Translations under genes and position numbers: made by a program
Shown here: positions 1 to 7,433 of the stretch, piece after piece
Layout of the letters: the number at the start of each line of letters is the position of its first letter
Numbering within the stretch: position 1 is the first letter of the stretch
The notes under the pieces: generated by a model
Told to the model about the DNA's origin: nothing
Database searches by the model: none
The model's input: the letters and a program-made list of their open reading frames with translations, nothing else
NCBI GenBank assembly: GCA_013140775.1
Contig: JABFSA010000058.1
Coordinates: 1 to 35,555, forward strand
Length of the DNA stretch: 35,555 bases
From: Acidobacteriota bacterium
GTDB lineage: Bacteria > Acidobacteriota > Vicinamibacteria > Vicinamibacterales > UBA2999
Direction of reading: 5' to 3'

Positions 1-222
1 CCACCACGCGCTCAGTCCGTCCCTGTAGGCCAGGCCCGCGGCACCGACAGTCGAGCCGGCGCCGATGTTCGCCGCGATCATCGTGGTGAAGACAAGGCCG
101 GGCCCGAAGCGCCGGCCCGCGACGAAAAAGTCGCCGCTCGTTCGAACCAGGCGCGCTGTCCAGATTCCGAGGCCGACGATGGTCGCGGAGTAGACGATGA
201 GTAGCGTGAGATGAATGCTCAC
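1..222 (-). CDS. Sodium:solute symporter family protein, N-terminal part (cut by window edge)
   Basis: The first 74 codons of an integral membrane transporter run off the left edge of the window. The translation from a GTG at 222 has a hydrophobic first helix, then the stretch SGDFFVAGRRFGPG and a second helix with AANIGAGSTVGAAG. This matches the N-terminus of sodium:solute symporters (SSS family), where the GDFF.AGR and IGAGS-type motifs sit at the start of the LeuT-like core. The substrate cannot be told from this part. It is the third gene of a minus-strand run, 23 nt after the S58 peptidase, so uptake of peptides, amino acids or organic acids released by the upstream hydrolases is a reasonable guess. 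No Shine-Dalgarno is visible. The GTG is chosen because it precedes the first helix directly and no better start is seen. Confidence 0.75.
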   Translation of the reverse strand, partial: MSIHLTLLIVYSATIVGLGIWTARLVRTSGDFFVAGRRFGPGLVFTTMIAANIGAGSTVGAAGLAYRDGLSAWW

Positions 223-245
223 GCGAGGTTAGCGCAAGGAGTGCG

Positions 246-1328
246 TCACTTGTAGCGCGACGGAATCGTCCCCAGTTCGCGCGCGGAGGGAAGCCCGCCC
301 AGGCTTTGGGTCATTGCAGCGGCCCGCACGATCGCCTCAGCCAGCACGTCGGCGGCCAGTGCGCCGATGATGCTGGTGTCAGCCTGACCAGTCCATCGGC
401 CTGTCGCCAGCGCAAAAACGGTGTCGCCGTCGCCAATCGTGTGAGACGGACTCAACGCTCTCGCCAGGCCGTCGTCGGCCATCAGGGCCATCCGATTCGC
501 TTCGGTTTTGGTGAGGCGTGCGTTGGTGGCGACCACCGCGATCGTAGTGTTTTCGCCGGGACGCGGTGTGGCCTCGCGCATGAGGCTGCCGTCGCGAAGG
601 AGCTTTCTGGCATCTGCGAGGGACTTGCCGTCTGGTGTCCGCGCGCCGGCAACCACCTGGCCTGTGGCCGGATCGATCACGTCGCCGACCGCGTTGACGG
701 CCACCAGCGCGGCAACGACGAGTCCGTTGGGCATGCGGATCGAGAATGACCCGACGCCGCCTTTCATCGATCGATCCCGCCCGGCGAGCTTTCCAACCGT
801 GGCGCCCGCGCCGGCGCCGACGTTGCCTTCAACAACCGCGGCGGTCGAAGCGGCGGTGGCAGCGCGGTACCCGCAGTCGGCAGTGGGGCGGATTTTCGGA
901 TCGCCACCAAAGCCCAGGTCAAAGAGGATTGCCGACGGAACGATAGGTACAACACCCGCGGCTCCAACGTTCCAGCCGACTTTGCGTTCTTCGAGGTACC
1001 GAACGACGCCTTCACTTGCTGACAGGCCGTAAGCGCTTCCGCCGGAGAGGACCACGGCGTTCACCTTGTCCACCACGTTCAGCGGACTCAGCAGATCGGT
1101 CTCACGCGTTCCCGGTGCGCCGCCTCGTTGCGAGACGCCGCCTGCGGCGCCTTCGCCGTCCACGAGCACCACGGTGCAGCCCGTGGGTCGTTCGGTCAGG
1201 GTGGAGTGGCCGACTCGCAACCCTTCGACGTCTGTCAGTCCTTTAATGTCCACCTGACGCGGAGCCTGAGCCACGAGGGTTGCTGACAACGCCAACGATG
1301 CGGCGGCCGCCACGTGGATTGAATGCAT
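246..1328 (-). CDS. P1 family (S58, DmpA/NylC-like) secreted aminopeptidase or amidase
   Basis: This is a 360-residue member of peptidase family S58 (DmpA L-aminopeptidase/D-esterase, also nylon oligomer hydrolase NylC), N-terminal nucleophile hydrolases that self-cleave into two chains. Residues 1-22 form a signal peptide ending ATLVAQA, so it is probably periplasmic or secreted. Family landmarks are the DVEGLRVGH opening near residue 33, GGxxxTRETDLL near 70-80 and the LSGGSAYGL block near 94-102. The likely processing point is Asn260-Thr261 (GEN|TTIAVVATNA). NylC cleaves Asn/Thr and DmpA Gly/Ser at the matching place, so Thr261 would be the nucleophile. Length is normal. The gene lies 3 nt after the alpha/beta hydrolase and 23 nt before a symporter, which suggests one operon. 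The peptide or amide substrate is unknown. Confidence 0.88.
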   Translation of the reverse strand: MHSIHVAAAASLALSATLVAQAPRQVDIKGLTDVEGLRVGHSTLTERPTGCTVVLVDGEGAAGGVSQRGGAPGTRETDLLSPLNVVDKVNAVVLSGGSAYGLSASEGVVRYLEERKVGWNVGAAGVVPIVPSAILFDLGFGGDPKIRPTADCGYRAATAASTAAVVEGNVGAGAGATVGKLAGRDRSMKGGVGSFSIRMPNGLVVAALVAVNAVGDVIDPATGQVVAGARTPDGKSLADARKLLRDGSLMREATPRPGENTTIAVVATNARLTKTEANRMALMADDGLARALSPSHTIGDGDTVFALATGRWTGQADTSIIGALAADVLAEAIVRAAAMTQSLGGLPSARELGTIPSRYK

Positions 1329-1331
1329 GCG

Positions 1332-3008
1332 CTATCGGATAGACGCGAAGGTCTTGGTCAGCCATGCGCTGATCGCGGTCGTGACTTCCTTGCTGACGTT
1401 GCGATCCTCGAGCGACGGGTACTCGTCCACCTCGCCGGTCATGGCGGGGATGAGCAGGTGGTTGATGCCGCGGACTGTCACGATTCCTACAGCTCTCGAG
1501 CGGCTCGTCTTGCCCAGTTCGGCCAGGCGATCCGCGTGCGCAACGGGAACCTGCGCGTCGAGCTCACCGTGGATGATGAGAAGTGGCTGTCTGAGGTCTT
1601 TCACCACGCGTGAAGGATCGAAGGTCAGGAGGCTCTGGAACCAGGGCGTGTCGGCTTGCTTGCGCGTGTCAGGAGGAATGCCCTCCCACCCGCGGCCCGA
1701 CATCACAGCCGCGTTGATGCGGTTCTGAAGCTCAATCCTCGACACCAGCTCGGCGGGTGGAAGGTTCATTCGTTCGAGCAGGTGCCGCTGCTGCTCGAGT
1801 GTTCGCTCGGCGCCGGTGGTGGCTGGCGCTGCCAGCGTGGCGACTCCTGCGATGCGCCTCTCGCGATTGGCGGCCAGGAGAGCCGTCCATGCGCCCTCGT
1901 TGTGACCGATGATCGCGATACGGTCGCGGTCGATCTCGGGCCTGTTGCTGAGCCAGCGAACGACGGCGAGGGTGTCTTCGGCATGATCGGCGAGCGTGGC
2001 CGACTCGGCGCGCCCGCCGCTTTGGCCGTAGCCGCGCTTGTCATAACGGACTGTGAAGAATCCCGCGTTCGCCAGTGCACCCGCAATCTGGCCAATCACG
2101 GGAACGCCGCCGACGACCCCGTCGCGATCGTCGATGCCCGCACCCGAGAGAAGGATGACTGCCGGCAGTTTCGCGGCCGCAGCGGACGATGGGCGGGTCA
2201 GAGTTGCGCCGAGATTGAATCCGGTGGCCGGAATGTTGACTGCTTCGTCGCCGGGATTCGAGTAGACGACCGTGCGCGCCGTCGAAGACGCAAGGTCCTC
2301 GCGCATGACGTCGAGTCCGATCCCTGGGATGCTGACGCGGAGCAGCGCGCCCTTTTCGTCAGCGTACAGATTGATCGTCGTCGCACCCTTTGCGTCCGAC
2401 ATCGTGAGCGTGTAGCGGCGGACGTTGAAAGTGGCTGTCGAGATCTGCACGCGCTCGGCCGATGCTGCAGAAAGGCGAAGCGCCACCTGATTACCCGCAC
2501 GAACGAATCCCGAAAACTCTTCACCCACGGGAGACGTGGCGAGGCGGCGCGTGAGGGCTTCGTATGAACCGAAGAATACGTTCGGCAGCACGATCGTCTG
2601 CGAAGGTGACGCAATCTTGTCGGTGGTATCGACGCGCTGTCCGCCGTCGCTCCCGCGTGTCACCGCCGTGTTGCCTTCGAACATCGTCTGCAGCCCTGCG
2701 GGGCCGCCGTTGACCGTCGCTTCGAACTCGTAGCTTTGCGGTGTGAAGTTTGGTCGGTACTTGATCTCGGCTCGCTCCATCACGATATCGAGCGATCCCG
2801 ACAACCGTCCCTTGCCCGCGATGGTGATGCCGTCGGCGCTCGAGGTCGTTGTCACGTCCTCCCGGCCGACAAGCGTGCCACCAACGAACACCGTGTATCC
2901 GTAGGTGGTCGTGACCGGGGCCGGAGCTGGTTTCGGCGCCGGCTGCTGAGCCGCCAGCGGAACGGCAAAAAGCACCGACAGGGCCCAGATACAATGACGA
3001 AAGGCCAT
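1332..3008 (-). CDS. Secreted alpha/beta hydrolase with Asn in place of the nucleophile Ser
   Basis: A 558-residue protein with a signal peptide (residues 1-20, ending PLAAQ). A beta-rich N-terminal domain (about 30-250) is followed by an alpha/beta hydrolase domain (about 265-558) of the S9/dienelactone-hydrolase type. In the hydrolase domain LSGAG (about 287-291) forms the oxyanion region and RYDKRGYGQS follows. The nucleophile elbow reads GHNEG at 368-372 where the family has GHSEG. The acid (Asp484 in HGELD) and base (His517 in GINHLL) remain in place. The elbow codon is clearly AAC, so the change is in the DNA as given. The protein is therefore either inactive as an esterase or uses another mechanism. 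A TACCAT box (3018-3023) lies 9 nt before the ATG. The gene is first in the operon with the S58 peptidase and symporter and divergent from ygfZ. Confidence 0.85.
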   Translation of the reverse strand: MAFRHCIWALSVLFAVPLAAQQPAPKPAPAPVTTTYGYTVFVGGTLVGREDVTTTSSADGITIAGKGRLSGSLDIVMERAEIKYRPNFTPQSYEFEATVNGGPAGLQTMFEGNTAVTRGSDGGQRVDTTDKIASPSQTIVLPNVFFGSYEALTRRLATSPVGEEFSGFVRAGNQVALRLSAASAERVQISTATFNVRRYTLTMSDAKGATTINLYADEKGALLRVSIPGIGLDVMREDLASSTARTVVYSNPGDEAVNIPATGFNLGATLTRPSSAAAAKLPAVILLSGAGIDDRDGVVGGVPVIGQIAGALANAGFFTVRYDKRGYGQSGGRAESATLADHAEDTLAVVRWLSNRPEIDRDRIAIIGHNEGAWTALLAANRERRIAGVATLAAPATTGAERTLEQQRHLLERMNLPPAELVSRIELQNRINAAVMSGRGWEGIPPDTRKQADTPWFQSLLTFDPSRVVKDLRQPLLIIHGELDAQVPVAHADRLAELGKTSRSRAVGIVTVRGINHLLIPAMTGEVDEYPSLEDRNVSKEVTTAISAWLTKTFASIR

Positions 3009-3039
3009 CTTGTCGCGATGGTATCAGGTGCCGCCCCCC

Positions 3040-4038
3040 ATGACCATTTCGGACCAGTACCAAGCCCTGAAGAACACCGGAGTAATCGGGGCCGTTTCGT
3101 TGAGAGGGGCTATTGGAGTCAGCGGCAGGGACCGTGCGTCTTACCTCCAGGGCCTGCTGACCAACGACATCCCGGCTTTGACGCCCGGCAGTGGCTGCTA
3201 TGCCGCGTGGCTGACGGCCCAGGGGAGAATGCTGACCGACATGCACGTGTTCGAGTCGGGCGAGATGATTCTGCTGGATGTTCCGGCCTCCCAGCTTTCG
3301 AGCACCCTGCAGCGCCTTGATCAGTTTCTCTTCGGTGAAGACGTTCAGCTGGTTGACCTGTCGGCAGCGCTGACTGCCGTGTGGATTCACGGGCCGGCGG
3401 CGCCCGCCATGCTCGAGCGCGTGTTGTCCGGTGCCGGTGGGGCAAATACAGAGGCAGGGACGACGTTGGGCTCGCGGCCGGCGTATCGCAACGCGAGAGC
3501 CTCCTTCGGTGATGCCGCTGTGGTGATCGCGCGCGTCGATCAGTTGGGCGTCCCCGGTTTCTGCGTTTACATCGAGCCCGCGCAGGTGACGAGGCTCAAG
3601 GTGGCGTTGGTCGCTGAAGGAGCTGTGGAGGCGGAGGCCGAAGCCATCGATGCGGCGAGGATCGAAGCGGGCTATCCGGTGTTCGGCACGGACATGACCG
3701 ACGAGACCATTCCGCTCGAAGCCGGGATCGAACACCGCGCCATCTCACTGACCAAAGGGTGTTACGTCGGGCAGGAAGTGATCATTCGCGTGCTTCACCG
3801 CGGCGGGGGACGTGTGGTGAAGCGACTGGTAGGCCTGCGAATCGACGGGGACGTGCCCGGCAGCGGCGCGAAGATTCTGGCTGGTGAGAAGGAGATCGGT
3901 GTCGTGACGAGTGCGGTGAGGTCTCCTCGGCTGGGGACCATTGCCCTCGGGTATGTTCACCGCGATTTCACGACATCTGGTACGGCCGTCCTCGTGAACG
4001 CGACGCCCGCCGTCGTCAGCGATCTTCCTCTCGTGTGA
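3040..4038 (+). CDS. ygfZ: YgfZ/GcvT-like folate-binding protein (Fe-S cluster maintenance)
   Basis: A 332-residue YgfZ-type protein, a paralogue of the glycine-cleavage T protein that in E. coli binds tetrahydrofolate and helps maintain certain Fe-S enzymes. The diagnostic motif K-G-C-Y-x-G-Q-E is at residues 239-246, with the conserved Cys241. The N-terminal half has YLQGLLTND (35-43) and CYAAWLTAQGRML (53-65), as expected. The start is taken as ATG 3040. An upstream in-frame TTG at 3010 would add ten poorly conserved residues and overlap the promoter region of the divergent hydrolase. A weak AGGTG lies ten bases upstream. The 3' end overlaps the convergent mutT gene by 23 bp. A role in protecting Fe-S enzymes fits the neighbouring MutY, which carries an Fe-S cluster, but the proximity may be chance. 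Confidence 0.88.
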   Translation: MTISDQYQALKNTGVIGAVSLRGAIGVSGRDRASYLQGLLTNDIPALTPGSGCYAAWLTAQGRMLTDMHVFESGEMILLDVPASQLSSTLQRLDQFLFGEDVQLVDLSAALTAVWIHGPAAPAMLERVLSGAGGANTEAGTTLGSRPAYRNARASFGDAAVVIARVDQLGVPGFCVYIEPAQVTRLKVALVAEGAVEAEAEAIDAARIEAGYPVFGTDMTDETIPLEAGIEHRAISLTKGCYVGQEVIIRVLHRGGGRVVKRLVGLRIDGDVPGSGAKILAGEKEIGVVTSAVRSPRLGTIALGYVHRDFTTSGTAVLVNATPAVVSDLPLV

Positions 4039-4420
4039 GCAGTGCGATGAGCTCGGTGTCGGCGGGAGGGAAACCCAGCGATGCAAGCTCGGAGCGCGGC
4101 ACCCACCGCATTTCCTGTCCGAGGAGCGGCCTCGGATTGCCCCTGAGCGTGCACCGGTAGAAGGTCAGCTCGACCGTTCGATCCGGGTACGCATGGCGCG
4201 TGTTGAATAGCGGTTCGCCCGGTTCCACTTCGACGTCCAGTTCTTCCCGAAGTTCTCGCTGCAGCGCCCCCGTGGGTGTTTCACCCGGGTCGATCTTGCC
4301 TCCGGGAAACTCCCACAGGCCCGCGAGGTGCACGCCAGCCTGACGCCGGGTCAAAAGAAAGCGATCGGTGTCTTCAATGATTGCCGCCACGACCGCGATG
4401 ACGCGTGCCGTCGTGTCCAC
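4016..4420 (-). CDS. mutT: MutT-like Nudix hydrolase (8-oxo-dGTP diphosphatase)
   Basis: A 134-residue Nudix protein from a GTG start at 4420. The Nudix box covers about residues 40-62: GGK at 40-42, Glu47 in PGET, and RELREEL at 56-62. The last Gly of the consensus is replaced by Asp. The metal-binding glutamates are all present, so activity is expected. MutT enzymes remove oxidised dGTP (8-oxo-dGTP to the monophosphate), preventing A:8-oxoG mispairs. The gene starts 1 nt after the mutY stop codon, so the two are almost certainly translated together. MutT cleans the nucleotide pool and MutY removes adenine opposite 8-oxoG. Length and the FLLTRRQAGVHLAGLWEFPGG stretch fit the MutT/NUDT1 group. 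A different nucleotide substrate cannot be excluded. Confidence 0.88.
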   Translation of the reverse strand: MDTTARVIAVVAAIIEDTDRFLLTRRQAGVHLAGLWEFPGGKIDPGETPTGALQRELREELDVEVEPGEPLFNTRHAYPDRTVELTFYRCTLRGNPRPLLGQEMRWVPRSELASLGFPPADTELIALLTREEDR

Positions 4421-4421
4421 G

Positions 4422-5099
4422 CTACTTCGATCTCCGGCCCGGGTAGGTGCGGCACATGCGCGTCATAGGGCACAGCTCGCACTTCGGGTTTCTCGCCACG
4501 CAGACCGTGGCGCCGAGATCCATCAGTCCTTGATTGAAATCGAAGACGTGCCTGTGCGGGAGCACGGCTTCCGAGATTTCCCACAGTTGGCGTCGCATGG
4601 CATGCGCCTTGGCATCACCGCGACTGACGAAGACACGGAAGAGGACACGGGCCACGTTCGTATCGAGGATGGCCGCCCGCTGTCCGAAGGCAAAACTACG
4701 GATTGCCCCGGCCGTGTAGGCGCCGATGCCCTTGAACGAAAGGAGCGTCGCTTCGTCCGACGGTAGCTCGCCGCCGAACCTCGTGACCGACTCCCGCGCT
4801 ATCGCCTGCAGCCGTTTAGGTCTGATGTTGTAACCAAGGGGTCGCCATGTCTGGGCCACTTCATCGACAGGAGCCGAGGCCAGAGCGTCGAGTGACGGAT
4901 ATCGCTCGAGCCATTCGTGATACTTCGGCAGGACACGATCGACCTGGGTCTGCTGCAGCATCACTTCCGATACGAGGATGTGATACGGATCCGACGTATG
5001 TCGCCACGGGAGACTCCGCCCGTTCTTGCGGTACCAGGACAGCAGGGCTCGCCGGAAGCGCTGGCGGGACGCTGGAGTCGGAACTGTGGTGGCGGACAT
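4422..5099 (-). CDS. mutY: Short A/G-specific adenine glycosylase MutY (no C-terminal Nudix-like domain)
   Basis: A 225-residue base-excision repair enzyme that removes adenine paired with 8-oxoG. Numbering is from ATG 5099; a GTG two codons earlier is possible. Visible landmarks are WYRKNGRSLPWR near the start, catalytic Glu45 in SEVMLQQTQV, the helix-hairpin-helix LSFKGIGAYTAGAI (about 120-133) and catalytic Asp146 in ILDTNVARVL. The 4Fe-4S ligands are Cys200, Cys207, Cys210 and Cys216 (C-x6-C-x2-C-x5-C). The protein stops nine residues after the cluster. Typical MutY proteins are about 350 residues and carry a C-terminal MutT-like domain that recognises 8-oxoG. That domain is absent, while a separate mutT gene begins 1 nt after the stop. 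The start region faces the cobalamin adenosyltransferase promoter. Confidence 0.9.
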   Translation of the reverse strand: MSATTVPTPASRQRFRRALLSWYRKNGRSLPWRHTSDPYHILVSEVMLQQTQVDRVLPKYHEWLERYPSLDALASAPVDEVAQTWRPLGYNIRPKRLQAIARESVTRFGGELPSDEATLLSFKGIGAYTAGAIRSFAFGQRAAILDTNVARVLFRVFVSRGDAKAHAMRRQLWEISEAVLPHRHVFDFNQGLMDLGATVCVARNPKCELCPMTRMCRTYPGRRSK

Positions 5100-5106
5100 C
5101 CGCACC

Positions 5107-5112
5107 TATAAT
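5107..5112 (+). promoter_or_regulatory. -10 box TATAAT of the cobalamin adenosyltransferase gene
   Basis: A perfect TATAAT lies 7 nt before the GTG at 5120. Transcription would then begin at or next to the start codon, giving a leaderless mRNA. No good -35 hexamer is seen (CTGTGG at 5084-5089). The opposite strand carries AATTAT in the same bases, possibly serving the divergent mutY. Confidence 0.55.
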
Positions 5113-5119
5113 TTCACGC

Positions 5120-5659
5120 GTGAAGATCTACACCAAGACCGGCGATGCGGGAGAGACGTCGCTCTTTGGAAAGATTCGGGTCTCGAAAGCCGACGCTCGC
5201 GTCGATGCGTACGGAGAGGTTGACGAGTTGAACACCTGCCTGGGTGTGGTCCGCTCGCTCGTCGTCGATCTCGACCTGTCCCAGTTGCTGGAAACGATTC
5301 AACGTGATCTGTTTGCTCTCGGCGCACGGCTTGCCGATCCATCCTCGAAGATTGCCGATCGCGTGTCGAAGGCAGTGATCACCAACGTCCACGTTGAACG
5401 TCTCGAGCAGCAGATCGACCGCCTCGAGATGGAGGTGCCGGCGCTGACGAGGTTCATCCTGCCCGGTGGCAGCCAGGCTGGCGCCATGCTTCACCTGGCT
5501 CGCACCGTGTGTCGCCGCGCCGAACGGCGTGTCATAGGCCTCGGGGCCGAGGCGGTGGAGCCGATTCTGGTCGTGTACCTGAACCGCCTCTCGGATCTGC
5601 TGTTCGTCATGGCGCGCACGGCGAATCATCGAGCGGCTGCTCCCGAGCTGGAGTGGTAG
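5120..5659 (+). CDS. PduO-type ATP:cob(I)alamin adenosyltransferase
   Basis: A 179-residue enzyme of the PduO/MMAB family, which transfers the adenosyl group of ATP to cob(I)alamin to make coenzyme B12. The N-terminal signature KIYTKTGDAGETSLF (residues 2-16) forms the ATP phosphate loop. DAYGEVDELN follows at about 33-42, and RTVCRRAERRV near 135-145 is the conserved helix of the active site. The C-terminus LNRLSDLLFVMAR is also typical. GTG 5120 is the start because KIYTKTGD begins all members; a longer reading frame back to 4847 only covers the antisense of mutY. TATAAT sits just upstream, so the message is probably leaderless. hpnC starts 6 nt after the stop, so the gene may be co-transcribed with the squalene operon. 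Confidence 0.92.
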   Translation: MKIYTKTGDAGETSLFGKIRVSKADARVDAYGEVDELNTCLGVVRSLVVDLDLSQLLETIQRDLFALGARLADPSSKIADRVSKAVITNVHVERLEQQIDRLEMEVPALTRFILPGGSQAGAMLHLARTVCRRAERRVIGLGAEAVEPILVVYLNRLSDLLFVMARTANHRAAAPELEW

Positions 5660-5665
5660 ACCGAC

Positions 5666-6598
5666 GTGATTGACAGCACCCGGCTTGCCGCCGCGTACGA
5701 ATCGTGCGCGCGCGACGGCCGCGGGCACTACGAGAACTTTCCGGTGGGGTCCCTCCTGCTTCCGGCACACATGCGGAAGCACGTGGCGGCGGTGTATGCC
5801 TTTGCCAGGGCGGCAGACGACTTTGCAGACGAGGGTGATCGCAACGCCGGCGAGCGACTCGAGTTGCTCGACGGGTGGGCCGCACGACTGCGTCAGGCGG
5901 TGTCCGGTGCCGAGTCCGATCGGGCGCTGCGGACCGGCGAGCCTGAGCATGCCCGGGAGATCTTTCTCGCGCTTGGCGCCAGTATCCGTGAATGCTCTTT
6001 GCCCGTCGAACTGCTCGAGGACCTGTTGAGCGCGTTCCGGCAGGACGTCACGGTCACGCGATATGCCACCTGGACGGAGGTGCTTGATTACTGCCGTCGG
6101 TCAGCGAAGCCCGTGGGGAGACTCGTGCTGCGGATCGCGGGATACCGGCAACCGTCCTTGGACCTATGGTCCGACGCCATTTGCACCGCCTTGCAGCTGA
6201 CCAACTTCTGGCAGGATTTCGGTGTGGACTACCGCCGAGGACGCGTGTACCTCCCGCTCGAGGAACAGCGAGCCCATGGTGCGCGTGAAGAGGACCTCGC
6301 TGCCGGGGCCATGGGATCGCCCTGGCAGCATGCCCTGATCGCGGCGACGGCCCGGACTCGCCGTCTCTTCGACGAAGGCCGGCCATTGTGCGACGCGTTG
6401 CGCGGTCGCCTTCGTTTCGAGCTCAGAGCGACCTGGCTGGGAGGAACGCGCATCCTCGACCGGCTGGATGCGTCCGGTTTCGAGACCGCAGCGTTCCGCC
6501 CGACGCTTGGCGCGGCGGACATTCCGTGGTTCGCCTGGCAGATGCTCATGTGGGCGCCGACTCGTACTGCTTTTGCCCAGCGGACCCGCTCGTCATGA
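5666..6598 (+). CDS. hpnC: Squalene pathway enzyme HpnC (hydroxysqualene synthase)
   Basis: A 310-residue trans-isoprenyl diphosphate synthase of the squalene/phytoene synthase family. In the HpnCDE route HpnD makes presqualene diphosphate from two farnesyl diphosphates, HpnC converts it to hydroxysqualene, and HpnE reduces that to squalene. The first Asp-rich motif is DDFADE at 51-56 and the second is QDFGVD at 183-188, within LTNFWQDFGVDYRRGR. HpnC is told from HpnD by YENFPVGSLLLP near the N-terminus and by FWQD in place of IIRD. The start is GTG 5666, 6 nt after the adenosyltransferase stop, with GGAG 11 nt before it. The stop overlaps the hpnD start (ATGA), so translation is coupled. Confidence 0.93.
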   Translation: MIDSTRLAAAYESCARDGRGHYENFPVGSLLLPAHMRKHVAAVYAFARAADDFADEGDRNAGERLELLDGWAARLRQAVSGAESDRALRTGEPEHAREIFLALGASIRECSLPVELLEDLLSAFRQDVTVTRYATWTEVLDYCRRSAKPVGRLVLRIAGYRQPSLDLWSDAICTALQLTNFWQDFGVDYRRGRVYLPLEEQRAHGAREEDLAAGAMGSPWQHALIAATARTRRLFDEGRPLCDALRGRLRFELRATWLGGTRILDRLDASGFETAAFRPTLGAADIPWFAWQMLMWAPTRTAFAQRTRSS

Positions 6599-7431
6599 GC
6601 CGCGATACCAACTTCTACTACTCCTTCCTCGTCCTTCCCGCACGCAAGCGTCGCGCTATCGTGGCGGTCTGGGACTTCTGTCGCGCGGTTGACGACGCGG
6701 TGGACGAGATTGAGCCTGGTCTCGACATGAAAGCGCGCGCGGCAGCCGAGCTCGACTCGTGGCGTGCCGAGCTGGATGCCTGCTACGGCGCCGACAAGGG
6801 GGATGGTCGGCCTCGTACTTCGCAGGGCATAGCGCTCAGGGAGTTCATTCGCGAGTTCAATCTGCCAAGGACGCCGTTCAACGACCTCATCGACGGCGTG
6901 GCCATGGATCTCGAGCACGCGCACTATCCGACGTTTGGAGCACTCGAACAATACTGCCGTCGCGTCGCATCAACCGTGGGGCTCGTGTGCGTCGAGATCT
7001 TCGGATATCACGACAGCAGGGCACGCGACTACGCGGTCAATCTTGGAATCGCGCTTCAGTTGACCAACATCATTCGAGACGTCGCCGCTGACCTCGCACA
7101 AGGCAGGATCTATCTGCCCACCGAAGACCTGCAGCGTTTCGGTGTGACCGAGGAGTCGCTGCGCGCGGGTTCAGTGACGCCTCAGATTAGGGCCCTGCTC
7201 GAGTTCGAGTGCGCTCGAGCCAGGGACTACTACCAGCGCGCGTCTGCGTCCCTCCCGTCTGTTGATGCCAGGAGCCTCGTGGCTGCCGAAATCATGGGCG
7301 GGATCTACTTCGAGATCCTCCAGCGAATCGAGCGCGCGGGTTACGACGTGTTTCGTGAGCGCATTCGAGTGCCGCGGCCGCACCGGGCGCTGATTGCTCT
7401 TCGTTTGTGGATGACATCGCTCCTCGCGTAG
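6595..7431 (+). CDS. hpnD: Presqualene diphosphate synthase HpnD
   Basis: A 278-residue squalene/phytoene synthase family enzyme, expected to condense two farnesyl diphosphates into presqualene diphosphate. The start is the ATG at 6595, which overlaps the hpnC stop in an ATGA. The N-terminus NFYYSFLVLPARKRRAI is typical of HpnD, and a longer frame back to 6388 is just hpnC read in another frame. Asp-rich motif 1 is DDAVDE (33-38). Motif 2 is LTNIIRDVAAD (157-167), with the usual GRIYLP after it. GVAMDLEH near 101-108 is also conserved. It is the middle gene of the hpnC-hpnD-hpnE operon. Squalene would feed hopanoid or other triterpene synthesis, but no cyclase gene is in the window. Confidence 0.94.
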   Translation: MSRDTNFYYSFLVLPARKRRAIVAVWDFCRAVDDAVDEIEPGLDMKARAAAELDSWRAELDACYGADKGDGRPRTSQGIALREFIREFNLPRTPFNDLIDGVAMDLEHAHYPTFGALEQYCRRVASTVGLVCVEIFGYHDSRARDYAVNLGIALQLTNIIRDVAADLAQGRIYLPTEDLQRFGVTEESLRAGSVTPQIRALLEFECARARDYYQRASASLPSVDARSLVAAEIMGGIYFEILQRIERAGYDVFRERIRVPRPHRALIALRLWMTSLLA

Positions 7432-7433
7432 CC

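Noticed and set aside
2521..3735. A 404-codon minus-strand ORF across the hydrolase start and ygfZ
   Set aside because: It is composed of antisense ygfZ and an off-frame part of the hydrolase. High-GC shadow frame.
4847..5119. An N-terminal extension of the cobalamin adenosyltransferase
   Set aside because: It is the antisense of mutY and reads as low-complexity Arg/Gly. The family starts at KIYTKTGD.
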